A stretch of DNA of 64,000 nucleotides from Bacteroidales bacterium. GTDB taxonomy: Bacteria > Bacteroidota > Bacteroidia > Bacteroidales > WCHB1-69. Below the pieces are notes generated by a model. The model saw only the letters and a program-made list of their open reading frames with translations, was not told the origin of the DNA and made no database searches. Of the stretch, positions 25,483 to 34,622 are shown piece by piece (the first letter of the stretch is position 1; each line of letters starts with the position of its first letter). Position numbers and translations under genes: made by a program. The DNA lies in NCBI GenBank assembly GCA_016288655.1, contig JAEEKX010000037.1, positions 62,001 to 126,000 on the forward strand, read 5' to 3'.

Positions 25483-27048
25483 ATGACAGCCCTGCAAGTC
25501 TCCAACATCCGTGTATCCGTCACCGTTCCGCCGGAACAGTTGCGGCCGCGGGTGTTGGAGATGTTGCATTTGAGGGAGGAGGAGGTGCAGGAGTTCCGCA
25601 TCCTGCGCGCTTCTGTCGATGCCCGCAAGAAGGCGGATGTGGTGTACGACTACCGCGTTTTGATAGTGTTAAAAAATGCAAAACCGGCGTTGTTGTCGCA
25701 CCCCGATGTCGCGCCTTACGTGGCCCCTGCGCCGATGGAGTATCCTGCGTGGCCGCACCCGCAACGGCCTGTAGTGGTCGGCTTCGGTCCGGCGGGCATG
25801 TTTGCCGCCCTCTACCTGGCCCGTTGCGGCGCCCGCCCCATCATCATCGAGCGCGGCAGCCGTATCGAACAACGTCGCCAGGATGTGGATAAATTTCTTA
25901 AAACCAGAGTGCTGAATCCTGACTCCAACGTGCAGTTCGGAGAGGGCGGCGCGGGTGCCTTTTCCGACGGCAAACTCACCACCAACATCCACAACGAGCA
26001 CATCCATTTCGTGTTGGAGGAGTTCTACAAGCACGGCGCCACCGAAGACGTCGTCTATTCCGCCGCTCCGCATGTCGGCACCGACTACCTCGCCACGGTC
26101 GTCAGGAACATCCGCGAGGAGGTGATCACACTCGGTGGCGAGTTTCATTTCAACACCTGTTTCACGGATTTTAACACACTTCCCGACGGCCGGGTGACGG
26201 TCATCTGTCGTGATGGTCGGCAGTTTGAAACGCGACATGTGTTGTTGTGCTTGGGACACTCCGCCCGCGACACCATCCGTCATCTCTATACCAAGGGATT
26301 GCAGATGGAGGCGAAGAGTTTCTCGCTCGGCGTGCGTGTGGAGCACCTGCAGCGCAAGGTTGATGCGATGCAGTACGGCCGTTTCGCGAAGTATTTGCCG
26401 CCGGCGTCGTACCGCGGTGTGGCGCATGTCGATGGTCGCGGCGTCTATACCTTCTGCATGTGTCCGGGCGGCACGGTGATGGCATCGGCAAGTGAGCCGG
26501 GCACCATTGTCACCAACGGCATGAGCGAGAAGCGGCGCGACAAGGCGAATGCCAACAGTGCGCTGTTGGTCGGTGTCGATCCGGCCGACTTCTCCCAGGG
26601 GCATCCCCTTGACGGCTTGGCGTACCAGGAGAAGTACGAGCGGTTGGCCTTCGAGGTTGCGGGTGACTACCGGGCGCCGGCGAACTTGGTGGGCGAGTTT
26701 TTGCGCGGACAGGTGGCACGGCAATGGCGCAGCGTGGTGCCGAGTTACCCGCACGGGGTGGCGATGTGCGACCTGAGGCGATGTCTGCCCGGGTATGTGG
26801 TGACGGCATTGCGGGCGGCGATCCCGCAGTTGGCGCGCCGCATGCGTGGTTTCGACGACCCTGACGCGGTGCTTACGGGAGTGGAGACACGTTCGTCTTC
26901 GCCGGTCCGTATCCTGCGCGATGAGGCGCGACGGAGCAGCGTGGCGGCTCTCTATCCGGTAGGCGAGGGGGCTGGCTATGCCGGCGGCATCACCTCCGCC
27001 GCTATCGACGGCCTGCGCACGGCCATGGCGGTCGCACGGGAGCGGTAG
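25483..27048 (+). CDS. FAD-dependent dehydrogenase, COG2509 type
   Basis: A 521-residue flavoprotein. A short N-terminal domain (residues 1-90) precedes a Rossmann FAD-binding motif VVVGFGPAGMFAALYLARCG near 96-115, then FGEGGAGAFSDGKLTT, a helix-rich middle, CPGGTVMASASEPG and the closing GAGYAGGITSAAIDGLRTA. These features fit the conserved FAD-dependent dehydrogenase family COG2509, of unknown substrate. It begins 14 bases after guaB and may be in the same transcript. Confidence 0.8.
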   Translation: MTALQVSNIRVSVTVPPEQLRPRVLEMLHLREEEVQEFRILRASVDARKKADVVYDYRVLIVLKNAKPALLSHPDVAPYVAPAPMEYPAWPHPQRPVVVGFGPAGMFAALYLARCGARPIIIERGSRIEQRRQDVDKFLKTRVLNPDSNVQFGEGGAGAFSDGKLTTNIHNEHIHFVLEEFYKHGATEDVVYSAAPHVGTDYLATVVRNIREEVITLGGEFHFNTCFTDFNTLPDGRVTVICRDGRQFETRHVLLCLGHSARDTIRHLYTKGLQMEAKSFSLGVRVEHLQRKVDAMQYGRFAKYLPPASYRGVAHVDGRGVYTFCMCPGGTVMASASEPGTIVTNGMSEKRRDKANANSALLVGVDPADFSQGHPLDGLAYQEKYERLAFEVAGDYRAPANLVGEFLRGQVARQWRSVVPSYPHGVAMCDLRRCLPGYVVTALRAAIPQLARRMRGFDDPDAVLTGVETRSSSPVRILRDEARRSSVAALYPVGEGAGYAGGITSAAIDGLRTAMAVARER

Positions 27049-27074
27049 GAATGTCTAAACCTAAAAAAAAAACG

Positions 27075-27082
27075 TATCTTTG
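27075..27082 (+). promoter_or_regulatory. -7 element upstream of mtaB
   Basis: TATCTTTG after a run of A, 9 bases before the mtaB ATG. This would give a very short or absent leader. No clear -33 TTTG at the expected place. Confidence 0.4.
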
Positions 27083-27090
27083 CCGCCGCA

Positions 27091-28332
27091 ATGAACAAGA
27101 CCTTTTCCATCCACACCTTGGGCTGCAAACTCAACTTCAGCGAGTCGTCGGAAATCGCACGACGCCTACGGGAATGCGGGTTTGAGCACGCGGATCATCC
27201 CGACTATATCATCGTGAACAGTTGCGCCGTGACCACCGTGGCGGAAAAGAAAGTGCGCAATCTGGTGGCTCATCTCCACCGCGAAACCCCCGACGCGCAG
27301 ATCGTGGTCGTGGGCTGTCAGGCCGCCCTGCGCGCCCCCGAGATCCTCCAGTGGCCCGGCGTCGTCGCCACCTTCGGCAACGAGGACAAGATGAATCTCT
27401 TGCCATTCCTCCAAGGCCAGCCCACGCCCGCAGCCCCCCCCTTCTATTCCGCCTTCTCCTCCAACGACCGCACCCGCTCCTTCCTCAAGATCCAGGACGG
27501 CTGCGACTACCACTGCACCTACTGCACCGTGTGGCGCGCTCGCGGAGCCAGCCGCAGCGACACCGTCGAAGGTGTCCTCCGGCAACTGCGCACCATCGCC
27601 GAACTTGGCATCCAAGAGGTGGTCCTCACCGGCGTCAACCTCGGCGACTTCGGCCGCCGCAACGGCTCCAGTTTCCTCGAACTGCTTCGGGCCGTCGAAG
27701 TCGAAGACCTCGGCCTGCGCCTGCGCATCTCCTCCATCGAACCCAACCTGCTCACAGACGACATCATCAACCTCGCCGCCACCTCCCGCACCATCATGCC
27801 CCACTTCCATATCCCCCTGCAGGCGGCCCACAACCGTGTGCTGGCCGACATGCACCGCCGCTATACCCGCGAACTCTATGCCGAAAAAGTGTACAAGGTG
27901 AAGGCCGCCCTGCCGCACGCCTGCATCGCCATGGACATCATCGCCGGATTCCCGGGCGAGACCGACGACGAATTTGCCGACGGTTTGCAATTTCTTGAAA
28001 ACCTGCCCATTAGTTACTGCCATGTCTTCACTTACTCCGCCCGCCCCGACACCCCCGCCGCCCTCATGCCACAGGTGCCACACCCTATCAAGCACGAGCG
28101 CACCAACCAACTCATCGCCCTCTCCGACCGCAAGAAAAAGGCCTTCTACCACCAGCATCTCGGCGAACAACGCCCCGTGCTCGTCGAAACCGAAGAGAAA
28201 GCCGGCTACATGTTCGGCTTCACCGACAACTATATCAAACTCAAACTCCCTTTCAATGCATCGCAAACCAATACTATTCAGCAAGTTACTATTGTAAAAG
28301 AGAATCTTTGCCTTGATCCGACGGAGTTGTAA
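27091..28332 (+). CDS. mtaB: tRNA t6A37 methylthiotransferase
   Basis: A 413-residue radical SAM enzyme. The N-terminal methylthiotransferase domain opens FSIHTLGCKLNFSESSEI and supplies cysteines in NSCAVT and VVVGCQAA. The radical SAM cluster motif is CDYHCTYC near residue 145, followed by GVNLGDFG and HIPLQAAHNRVLADMHRRYT. The C-terminal TRAM-like part is short. It adds the methylthio group to t6A37 of tRNAs reading ANN codons. Confidence 0.92.
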   Translation: MNKTFSIHTLGCKLNFSESSEIARRLRECGFEHADHPDYIIVNSCAVTTVAEKKVRNLVAHLHRETPDAQIVVVGCQAALRAPEILQWPGVVATFGNEDKMNLLPFLQGQPTPAAPPFYSAFSSNDRTRSFLKIQDGCDYHCTYCTVWRARGASRSDTVEGVLRQLRTIAELGIQEVVLTGVNLGDFGRRNGSSFLELLRAVEVEDLGLRLRISSIEPNLLTDDIINLAATSRTIMPHFHIPLQAAHNRVLADMHRRYTRELYAEKVYKVKAALPHACIAMDIIAGFPGETDDEFADGLQFLENLPISYCHVFTYSARPDTPAALMPQVPHPIKHERTNQLIALSDRKKKAFYHQHLGEQRPVLVETEEKAGYMFGFTDNYIKLKLPFNASQTNTIQQVTIVKENLCLDPTEL

Positions 28333-28378
28333 CAACGGAGTCTTTTTTTCGTAAAAAACGTACCAAAATAGACTATTC

Positions 28379-30277
28379 ATGCCCTTAAAACTATATTTCA
28401 AACGGTTTCTCAAGTCACACGGCATTGTCAAAAGCATCTGGGTGTTGCTGGCCGATGCCATTTGTGTCTATCTGTCGGCATTCCTGGCCATGGTCTCCCG
28501 CACCGACTTCACCGTGCTTGCCAAGGCCAACTTCACCGTCAAGGAGTATGTTTTCATCCCTGCGCTTATCCTCGCTATCCGCCTGGTTTTCTCTATCATC
28601 CTCAAGATTTACAAGTGCGTCATCCGCTATACCAGTACCAGCGATATCTTTCGCATTCTGATCGCCAACCTCTCAGGTTCAGTCGTGCTGCTGGGTTTGA
28701 ACTTCGGACTTTTCATGCTGCGCCGCGCCTACCTCATCCCGATGTCCGTGCTGGTGATGGAGTTCTTCATCACCTCCTTAGTGATGATTTTTTATCGATT
28801 GATTTTCAAGAGTTTATACTTTGAAGCCATCAATCCGGCACACAAAAAACGCGATGTTGTCATCGTGGGCGCCGGCACCAACGGCGTCACTACCAAGCGC
28901 GCACTCGACCGTGATGCCTACTGCAAGTATAATGTGCTGGCCTTTTTCGACATCAATCCTCACAAAATCGGGATGAAGATAGAGAATGTTAATGTGTTGG
29001 ATATTAGTAAGTTGCCAGATTATCTCGCCTCCCACAACATCAACTTTCTCATCATCGCCATTCAGAATTTGCCGCCTGCGAAAAAGAATGAGATCACCGA
29101 AATCGGTTTGCAATACAACGCCAAAGTGCTGGCCGTGCCGCCTGTGAAAAAGTGGATTAACGGAGAGTTGAGTTTCAAGCAGATCAAGAAGGTGAAGATT
29201 GAAGATTTGTTGGAACGTGGTCAGATTGTGCTGGATACTGATTTGATATCCAGTGATTTATGTGGAAAGACGATTCTTATCACTGGTGCCGCCGGCTCTA
29301 TCGGCAGCGAGATTGTGCGCCAGGTGATGAAATATCAGTACAAGAAACTGGTACTCATTGATAATGCCGAAACGCCCTTCTTCTACCTTCGTAACGAATG
29401 CTATGCGATCAACGGTTTGAAAAACATCGACATGGAGATCGTGAGCATCCGAGACGCCCGGAAGATGGAAGCGATCATCGAGCGGGAACGCCCTGACATC
29501 ATCTACCACGCCGCCGCCTACAAGCATGTGCCGGTGATGGAAGAGAACGCCGGCGCGGCCGTCAAGACCAACGTCATGGGTACCAAGGTGTTGGCCGACC
29601 TCGCCGTGAAGTACCATGTGCAGAAGTTCGTGATGGTCTCCACCGACAAGGCCGTCAACCCCACCAACGTGATGGGATGTTCCAAGCGTATCGCCGAAAT
29701 CTACGTGCAGTCGCTCAACTTCCAGCAGACGAACACCAAATTCATCACCACTCGCTTCGGCAACGTTCTGGGTACCAACGGCTCCGTGATTCCCATTTTC
29801 AAAAAGCAGATTGAGAGCGGCGGTCCTGTCACCGTCACCGATCCTGAGATCACCCGCTACTTCATGACCATTCCCGAGGCCTGTCAATTAGTGATCAACG
29901 CCGGTGCCATGGGACAAGGCGGCGAAATCTTCATCTTCGACATGGGCCAGCCCGTCCGCATTTACGATCTGGCTGTCAAGATGATACGGCTTTCCGGCCT
30001 CACCCTCGGCACCGACATCCAGATTGTCTTCACCGGTTTGCGGCCAGGGGAGAAGTTGTACGAGGAACTATTAGCCAACAAGGAAAATACCACCGAAACT
30101 CCGAACCCCAAGATTCTGATTGCCAAGGTTCGCACCTACGACTACAATGAGGTGGCACAGGAAATTGACGACCTCATTGCAATGCAGGACGATGATCCCT
30201 TCGCCATTGTCAAGAAGATGAAGCAGATTGTGCCCGAATACATCAGCAAGCACTCGGAGTTTGAGGTTCTGAACTAA
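28379..30277 (+). CDS. Membrane CapD/PglF-type nucleotide-sugar dehydratase
   Basis: A 632-residue protein. Four membrane segments lie at about 15-41, 52-75, 84-110 and 114-143, followed by a CoA-binding-like Rossmann region (VVIVGAGTNGVTTKRAL) and a catalytic SDR domain (ILITGAAGSIGSEIVRQV near 300; AYKHVPVMEENA; STDKAVNPTNVMGCSKR). In the last motif the usual catalytic Tyr is Met, as in the PglF/FlaA1 family. Such enzymes make UDP-4-keto-6-deoxy sugars from UDP-GlcNAc for surface glycans. The next gene, murC, starts 9 bases later. Confidence 0.9.
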   Translation: MPLKLYFKRFLKSHGIVKSIWVLLADAICVYLSAFLAMVSRTDFTVLAKANFTVKEYVFIPALILAIRLVFSIILKIYKCVIRYTSTSDIFRILIANLSGSVVLLGLNFGLFMLRRAYLIPMSVLVMEFFITSLVMIFYRLIFKSLYFEAINPAHKKRDVVIVGAGTNGVTTKRALDRDAYCKYNVLAFFDINPHKIGMKIENVNVLDISKLPDYLASHNINFLIIAIQNLPPAKKNEITEIGLQYNAKVLAVPPVKKWINGELSFKQIKKVKIEDLLERGQIVLDTDLISSDLCGKTILITGAAGSIGSEIVRQVMKYQYKKLVLIDNAETPFFYLRNECYAINGLKNIDMEIVSIRDARKMEAIIERERPDIIYHAAAYKHVPVMEENAGAAVKTNVMGTKVLADLAVKYHVQKFVMVSTDKAVNPTNVMGCSKRIAEIYVQSLNFQQTNTKFITTRFGNVLGTNGSVIPIFKKQIESGGPVTVTDPEITRYFMTIPEACQLVINAGAMGQGGEIFIFDMGQPVRIYDLAVKMIRLSGLTLGTDIQIVFTGLRPGEKLYEELLANKENTTETPNPKILIAKVRTYDYNEVAQEIDDLIAMQDDDPFAIVKKMKQIVPEYISKHSEFEVLN

Positions 30278-30286
30278 GCGATTGAC

Positions 30287-31615
30287 ATGTCCAAGACCAT
30301 CTATTTTCTCGGTATCGGCGGCATTGGCATGAGTGCCCTCGCCCGCTATTTCCTGCGTCGCGGCGACCGCGTCTATGGCTACGACCACGTCCCCTCCGCC
30401 ATCACTCAGCAGCTCCAGCAGGAGGGCGCCATCATCCACTTCGACGATGACGTGAGCCAAATTCCGGAACATGTGGACGAAGTCGTCTATACGCCCGCTA
30501 TCCCGCATGATCACAGTGAGTTGAGCTATTTTCAAAAGCATGACTACCCGATCTATAAGCGGGCGCAGGTGTTGGGCAATCTCGCCCAAGGGCATCCCAC
30601 CATTGCGGTGGCTGGCACGCACGGCAAGACCACTACGACCGCCATGCTCACGCAGTTGCTGGCTCCTTACCGCAAACTGCTCGCTTTCATCGGTGGTGTG
30701 GCCAAGAATTTCGATAGTAACTTTCTGATAGATAATAATTTTGATACCGTTGTGGCGGAAGCCGACGAGTTCGATCGCTCCTTCCTCACACTCTATCCGC
30801 ATGTGGCCGTCATCACCTCCATGGATGCCGACCACCTTGACATTTACGGTGACCAGCGTCACTTGGTGGAGTCGTTTCAACTCTTTGCCAACCAGATTGA
30901 TGCCGACGGCACGCTGGTGATTCACGAGAAGGTGGCCGACAAGGTCGCGCACGCCCGCAAGTTGACTTACGGGACGGGGGAGGGGTGTGATTTCCGCATT
31001 GCCGACGAGCGGTTGGAGCCGGCTGGCGCCCGTTTCAACCTCTATCATGCCGACGGTTGCCTACGTGATGTGGTCGTGGGGGTGCCCGGCGCCCACAACG
31101 TACTGAATGCCGCCGCCGCTTGTGCAGTCGGCATCTTGCTGAAACTCAGCGACGAGCAGATCCGCGAACGGATGGCCGCTTTCGAGGGCGTGCGGCGGCG
31201 CTTCGACTACCGCGTGCGCCGTCCCGACTTTGTCTATATCGACGACTACGCCCATCATCCCGAGGAGATTCGCGCTATTCTCACGGCTGTCAAGAAAATC
31301 TATGCCGGCAAGGAGGTCACGGTGGTCTTCCAGCCGCACCTCTACACCCGCACCCGCGACTTCGGACCGCAGTTCGCCGAGGTGTTGGCACTCGCTGACC
31401 GCGTGGTGCTGCTCGACATCTACCCCGCCCGCGAGGAGCCGATTCCAGGTATCACCTCACAATGGCTGCTGGATCAGGTGCCATGTGTGCGGAAAGTATT
31501 GGTAACCAAGGAGAAACTGCTTCCTTACCTGCAAGAAGACCGTCCGCAGGTGCTGCTTACCGTCGGCGCTGGCGACATTGATCGGCTGGTGCCCGTGCTG
31601 GAAAGAGGATTGTAG
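30287..31615 (+). CDS. murC: UDP-N-acetylmuramate-L-alanine ligase
   Basis: A 442-residue Mur ligase. The N-terminal motif YFLGIGGIGMSALARYFL, the ATP loop AVAGTHGKTTTTAML, EADEFDRSFL, SMDADHLDIYGD and the late YIDDYAHHPEEI match MurC, which adds L-Ala to UDP-MurNAc in peptidoglycan synthesis. It is a little shorter than most MurC proteins. No other mur or fts gene is nearby; it sits after the dehydratase gene instead. An Mpl-like recycling ligase is possible but less likely. Confidence 0.85.
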   Translation: MSKTIYFLGIGGIGMSALARYFLRRGDRVYGYDHVPSAITQQLQQEGAIIHFDDDVSQIPEHVDEVVYTPAIPHDHSELSYFQKHDYPIYKRAQVLGNLAQGHPTIAVAGTHGKTTTTAMLTQLLAPYRKLLAFIGGVAKNFDSNFLIDNNFDTVVAEADEFDRSFLTLYPHVAVITSMDADHLDIYGDQRHLVESFQLFANQIDADGTLVIHEKVADKVAHARKLTYGTGEGCDFRIADERLEPAGARFNLYHADGCLRDVVVGVPGAHNVLNAAAACAVGILLKLSDEQIRERMAAFEGVRRRFDYRVRRPDFVYIDDYAHHPEEIRAILTAVKKIYAGKEVTVVFQPHLYTRTRDFGPQFAEVLALADRVVLLDIYPAREEPIPGITSQWLLDQVPCVRKVLVTKEKLLPYLQEDRPQVLLTVGAGDIDRLVPVLERGL

Positions 31616-31629
31616 CGAAGGAAAATCAA

Positions 31630-32316
31630 TTAGTTGAACGGCCAGTGCCCCACAACACTCAAACTCAAATACGACATGTAGCCGGCGAAGGCCGTGAAAA
31701 GTAGCGACCAGAAGAAGGCCGGGATGTGCGTGAACTTCTTGAGGTTGGTGGCGTCACCGGCATGATTGCCGTCCTTCAACGAAAGCCAAAGCAGCACCAA
31801 ACTCGACCAGACCGACTCCAACAGGATCATCAGACTGTAGAACCAGGCCACCACCATCGTCACCGTTGTATTTTTGACCCAAAATATCAGCACTGCGTTT
31901 AATAGGGTGTAGATGATGACCCATATCAATCCGTATCTATTTCTGATCCAGAAAATTAACATAATGATGAAAATGGCGGAGGTGCCGAGGATGATCCACT
32001 CCTCCCGTCCGACGGAGAGCAGGTAGAAGCAGAGGTATGCCGCGGCGGAAGCGAAGGTGTAGCCCGCCAGACTGACTAAAAAGGCCTTGAATTTGGATTT
32101 CGACTTGGTGACGGTCACGCCGGAGGTGTCGGAGAAAATCTGTATCTGCAGGATTTCGCCGCCGAGCAGCAATGCCATGAGTGCGTGCCCCAGTTCGTGA
32201 ATCAGCGTGTTGATGATGTTGAAGAACTTGCCGACCACGGGAATACGGGGCAGCAGGAAGGCCACGACCGCGAGGACGTAGAGCAGGGGAATGCCGAAAA
32301 GTTCGAGACTTTGCAT
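31630..32316 (-). CDS. M50-like membrane zinc protease
   Basis: A 228-residue integral membrane protein. The zinc-binding HELGHALMALLLGG lies at about residues 40-53 inside the first hydrophobic region. At least four further hydrophobic segments follow, and the protein ends GHWPFN. It fits the M50B-like family (PF13398 type), whose members are mostly uncharacterised. Convergent with murC. Confidence 0.75.
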   Translation of the reverse strand: MQSLELFGIPLLYVLAVVAFLLPRIPVVGKFFNIINTLIHELGHALMALLLGGEILQIQIFSDTSGVTVTKSKSKFKAFLVSLAGYTFASAAAYLCFYLLSVGREEWIILGTSAIFIIMLIFWIRNRYGLIWVIIYTLLNAVLIFWVKNTTVTMVVAWFYSLMILLESVWSSLVLLWLSLKDGNHAGDATNLKKFTHIPAFFWSLLFTAFAGYMSYLSLSVVGHWPFN

Positions 32317-32333
32317 GGGGTGGTTTTGACGCG

Positions 32334-32341
32334 CAAAAGTA
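32334..32341 (-). promoter_or_regulatory. -7 element upstream of the M50-like gene
   Basis: Minus-strand TACTTTTG, 17 bases before the start codon. The remaining divergent gap to lpxH (32342-32531) shows no further recognisable site. Confidence 0.45.
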
Positions 32342-32531
32342 CAAATTTTTTTTCTAAAAGCGCGGATATTTGAGTTGACTTTACTTGTTGTATCAGAACG
32401 AGATAGTGGTTTTGTCTTTTTGGGGGATTTTCGCGGCTGTGGAATTCGAGGTGGCGAAAATTCATCATCCCCGTCTGTAACCTTTTCTGCAATAATCCGT
32501 TTCTTTTATCGTTTTAGCACAAAATCGAAAA

Positions 32532-33326
32532 GTGACCGCATCCTCTACACCTATTGTCCTTAACGGCAGCGTATTCTTCGCCTCCGACTTCCATTTCGGA
32601 GCGCCCGACGCGGAAAGCAGTCGCCGACGCGAGGCGAACGTCGTGGCATGGCTTGACACCATCCAGCCCGCCGCCGACCACCTCTTCTTGCTGGGCGACA
32701 TCTTCGATTTTTGGTTTGAATATAAGGATGTGGTACCCAAGGGGTTCTGCCGTTTCTTTGCCAAGTTGGCGGAGCTGCGGCAGGCGGGCGTCGAGATTTA
32801 TTACTTCACCGGCAACCACGACATGTGGGTGAAAACCTACTTCGCCGACGAGTTCGGAATGCACATCTTCCGCCAGGAACAACTCTTTGAGATCAACGGT
32901 AGGCGCTGTCTCATTGGTCATGGCGATGGGTTGGACCCCGCCGACCACGGCTACCAGTTCATCAAGAAGCTGTTCGCCATGAAGTTGAACATTGCGCTCT
33001 ACGGGGCTTTGCCGCCGCGCTGGGCTTTCGGCATCGCCCGCTTCTGCTCCCACCGCAGTCGGAAAAGTCACGAGAAGGCCACCCTGGATCAGTGGAAGGC
33101 GAAAGCCCAGCGCTACACGCAGGTCACCTTCGACCATATCCGTCGCTGCCACGCGGAAACGCAGGCCGAAATCTTCATCTACGGACATACCCACTATCCG
33201 CAGGAAGTAGCCGTGCAAGACGGTCTAATCTATTATAATACAGGTGATTGGTTGAGACACAACTCCTACTTGGCCTGGACGCCCGAGGGCATAGTCTTGC
33301 ACGGCGGCATGGCTCCGATACAGTAG
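32532..33326 (+). CDS. lpxH: UDP-2,3-diacylglucosamine diphosphatase
   Basis: A 264-residue calcineurin-like phosphoesterase. The metal motifs are ASDFHFG (residues 17-23), LGDIFDFWFEY (54-64), TGNHDMW (93-99), GHGDGLDPAD (129-138) and the later GHTHYPQ. This matches LpxH, which hydrolyses UDP-2,3-diacylglucosamine in lipid A synthesis. The start is GTG. A DNA-adjacent role is not suggested by context. Confidence 0.9.
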   Translation: MTASSTPIVLNGSVFFASDFHFGAPDAESSRRREANVVAWLDTIQPAADHLFLLGDIFDFWFEYKDVVPKGFCRFFAKLAELRQAGVEIYYFTGNHDMWVKTYFADEFGMHIFRQEQLFEINGRRCLIGHGDGLDPADHGYQFIKKLFAMKLNIALYGALPPRWAFGIARFCSHRSRKSHEKATLDQWKAKAQRYTQVTFDHIRRCHAETQAEIFIYGHTHYPQEVAVQDGLIYYNTGDWLRHNSYLAWTPEGIVLHGGMAPIQ

Positions 33327-33327
33327 C

Positions 33328-33714
33328 TCAGTCCTCTTCCCCGTACAGGTTTTTGATGTAGTCGATCTGACGACGGTCGCGCTTGGTAGGGCGCCCCTCG
33401 CCGCGGTCGCGCTTCTCGAATCGCATGTTCAGCATCCGCACGCGGTCGTACTCCTCCTGCGGCGTCAGGTCTTCGCAATATTGCGGCACCAACGGCGCGC
33501 CCACGCGGCTCTTCGGTGCATCGAGCACCTTCACCGTCTTCACCAACTGTCCGATATGCACCTCCAGCACCTCCTCGCTCTTCACCGTCTTCGCCGGCTT
33601 CACATTGGTGCCGTTGAGTTTGATCTTGCCCGCGTTGCAGGCCTCTGTGGCCAACGACCGCGTCTTGAACAGCCGAACCATCCACAGCCATTTATCTACC
33701 CGGACGCTCTCCAT
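33328..33714 (-). CDS. Hsp15-like S4 domain RNA-binding protein
   Basis: A 128-residue protein. The S4 domain occupies residues 1-60 (RVDKWLWMVRLFKTRSLATEAC, KIKLNGTNVKPAKTV), followed by a basic tail rich in Arg and Lys (FEKRDRGEGRPTKRDRR). Hsp15 relatives bind free 50S subunits carrying nascent chains. The start at 33714 is fixed by homology and by the TAATG overlap with the folD2 stop; a longer open frame upstream is a shadow of folD2. Confidence 0.88.
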   Translation of the reverse strand: MESVRVDKWLWMVRLFKTRSLATEACNAGKIKLNGTNVKPAKTVKSEEVLEVHIGQLVKTVKVLDAPKSRVGAPLVPQYCEDLTPQEEYDRVRMLNMRFEKRDRGEGRPTKRDRRQIDYIKNLYGEED

Positions 33715-34589
33715 TACTTCCTCATTTCGTGGGCGTGTATCGTATTGAGCATCAGGCAGGTCATGGTCATCGGACCAACGCCGCCGGGCACGGGCGTGAT
33801 CGCCTCGCACTTGGGCGCTACCTCGTCGTACTTCACGTCGCCGCAGATGCGGTAGCCCTTCTCCGTCGTGCTGTCGGGGATTCGGTGGATGCCGATGTCG
33901 ATGACCGTGGCGCCGGGTTTCACGTAGTCGGCGGTGATCATCTCCGGCTGCCCGATGGCCACCAGCAGGATGTCGGCAGTGGCACAAACCTCCTTCAGGT
34001 TGGGGGTGCGACTGTGGCAGATGGTCACAGTCGCGTTGCCGGTGGGGGCCTTCTGCGCCAACAGCATCGCCAGCGGCTTGCCCACGATGTTGCTGCGACC
34101 GAGCACCACGCAGTGCTTGCCCTCCGTCTGGATGCCCGAACGGCGCATCAACTCGATGGTGCCGTAAGGGGTCGCCGGCAGGAACTCCGCCTCGCCCAAC
34201 AGCAACTTGCCGTTGTTGACGGGATGGAAGCAGTCCACATCCTTGCGCGGATCGACGGCGGCCACCACATGCTCCGTGTTAATATGCTTGGGCAGAGGTA
34301 GTTGGATGATGTATCCGTCAATGTCGTCGTCGGTGTTGAGGAAGTTGATGGTCTCCAAAAGTTCTTTCTCCGTGGTGTTGGCGGAGAGCTGGTAGATGGA
34401 ACTGTTGAAGCCGACGGCCTCGCACGACCGCTTGATGCTGTCGATGTAGGTCTTGGCGGCACCGTCGTCGCCGACGATGACGGCGGCCAAGTGCGGCACC
34501 GACTTCCCCTCCTTCATCCATTCCTGCACCTTCTTTGAGATTTCGCTTTTCACCTCTTGGGCGATCTTCTTTCCATCAATGATTTTCAT
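33714..34589 (-). CDS. folD: Methylenetetrahydrofolate dehydrogenase/cyclohydrolase, second copy
   Basis: A 291-residue FolD of the usual Bacteroidota length: KIIDGKKIAQEV start, KTYIDSIKRSCEAVGF, DGYIIQLPLPKHI, PATPYGTIELM, VVLGRSNIVGKPLAMLLAQ and ITPVPGGVGPMTMTCLM. It is clearly different in sequence from the copy in the purine block. Its stop overlaps the Hsp15-like start (TAATG). Confidence 0.95.
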   Translation of the reverse strand: MKIIDGKKIAQEVKSEISKKVQEWMKEGKSVPHLAAVIVGDDGAAKTYIDSIKRSCEAVGFNSSIYQLSANTTEKELLETINFLNTDDDIDGYIIQLPLPKHINTEHVVAAVDPRKDVDCFHPVNNGKLLLGEAEFLPATPYGTIELMRRSGIQTEGKHCVVLGRSNIVGKPLAMLLAQKAPTGNATVTICHSRTPNLKEVCATADILLVAIGQPEMITADYVKPGATVIDIGIHRIPDSTTEKGYRICGDVKYDEVAPKCEAITPVPGGVGPMTMTCLMLNTIHAHEMRK

Positions 34590-34622
34590 ATTGTAATAAT
34601 TTGATTTTCAGTTAAATATAAA

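Noticed and set aside
33715..33987. N-terminal extension of the S4-domain gene
   Set aside because: It is the folD2 coding region read in another frame; homology starts at 33714.
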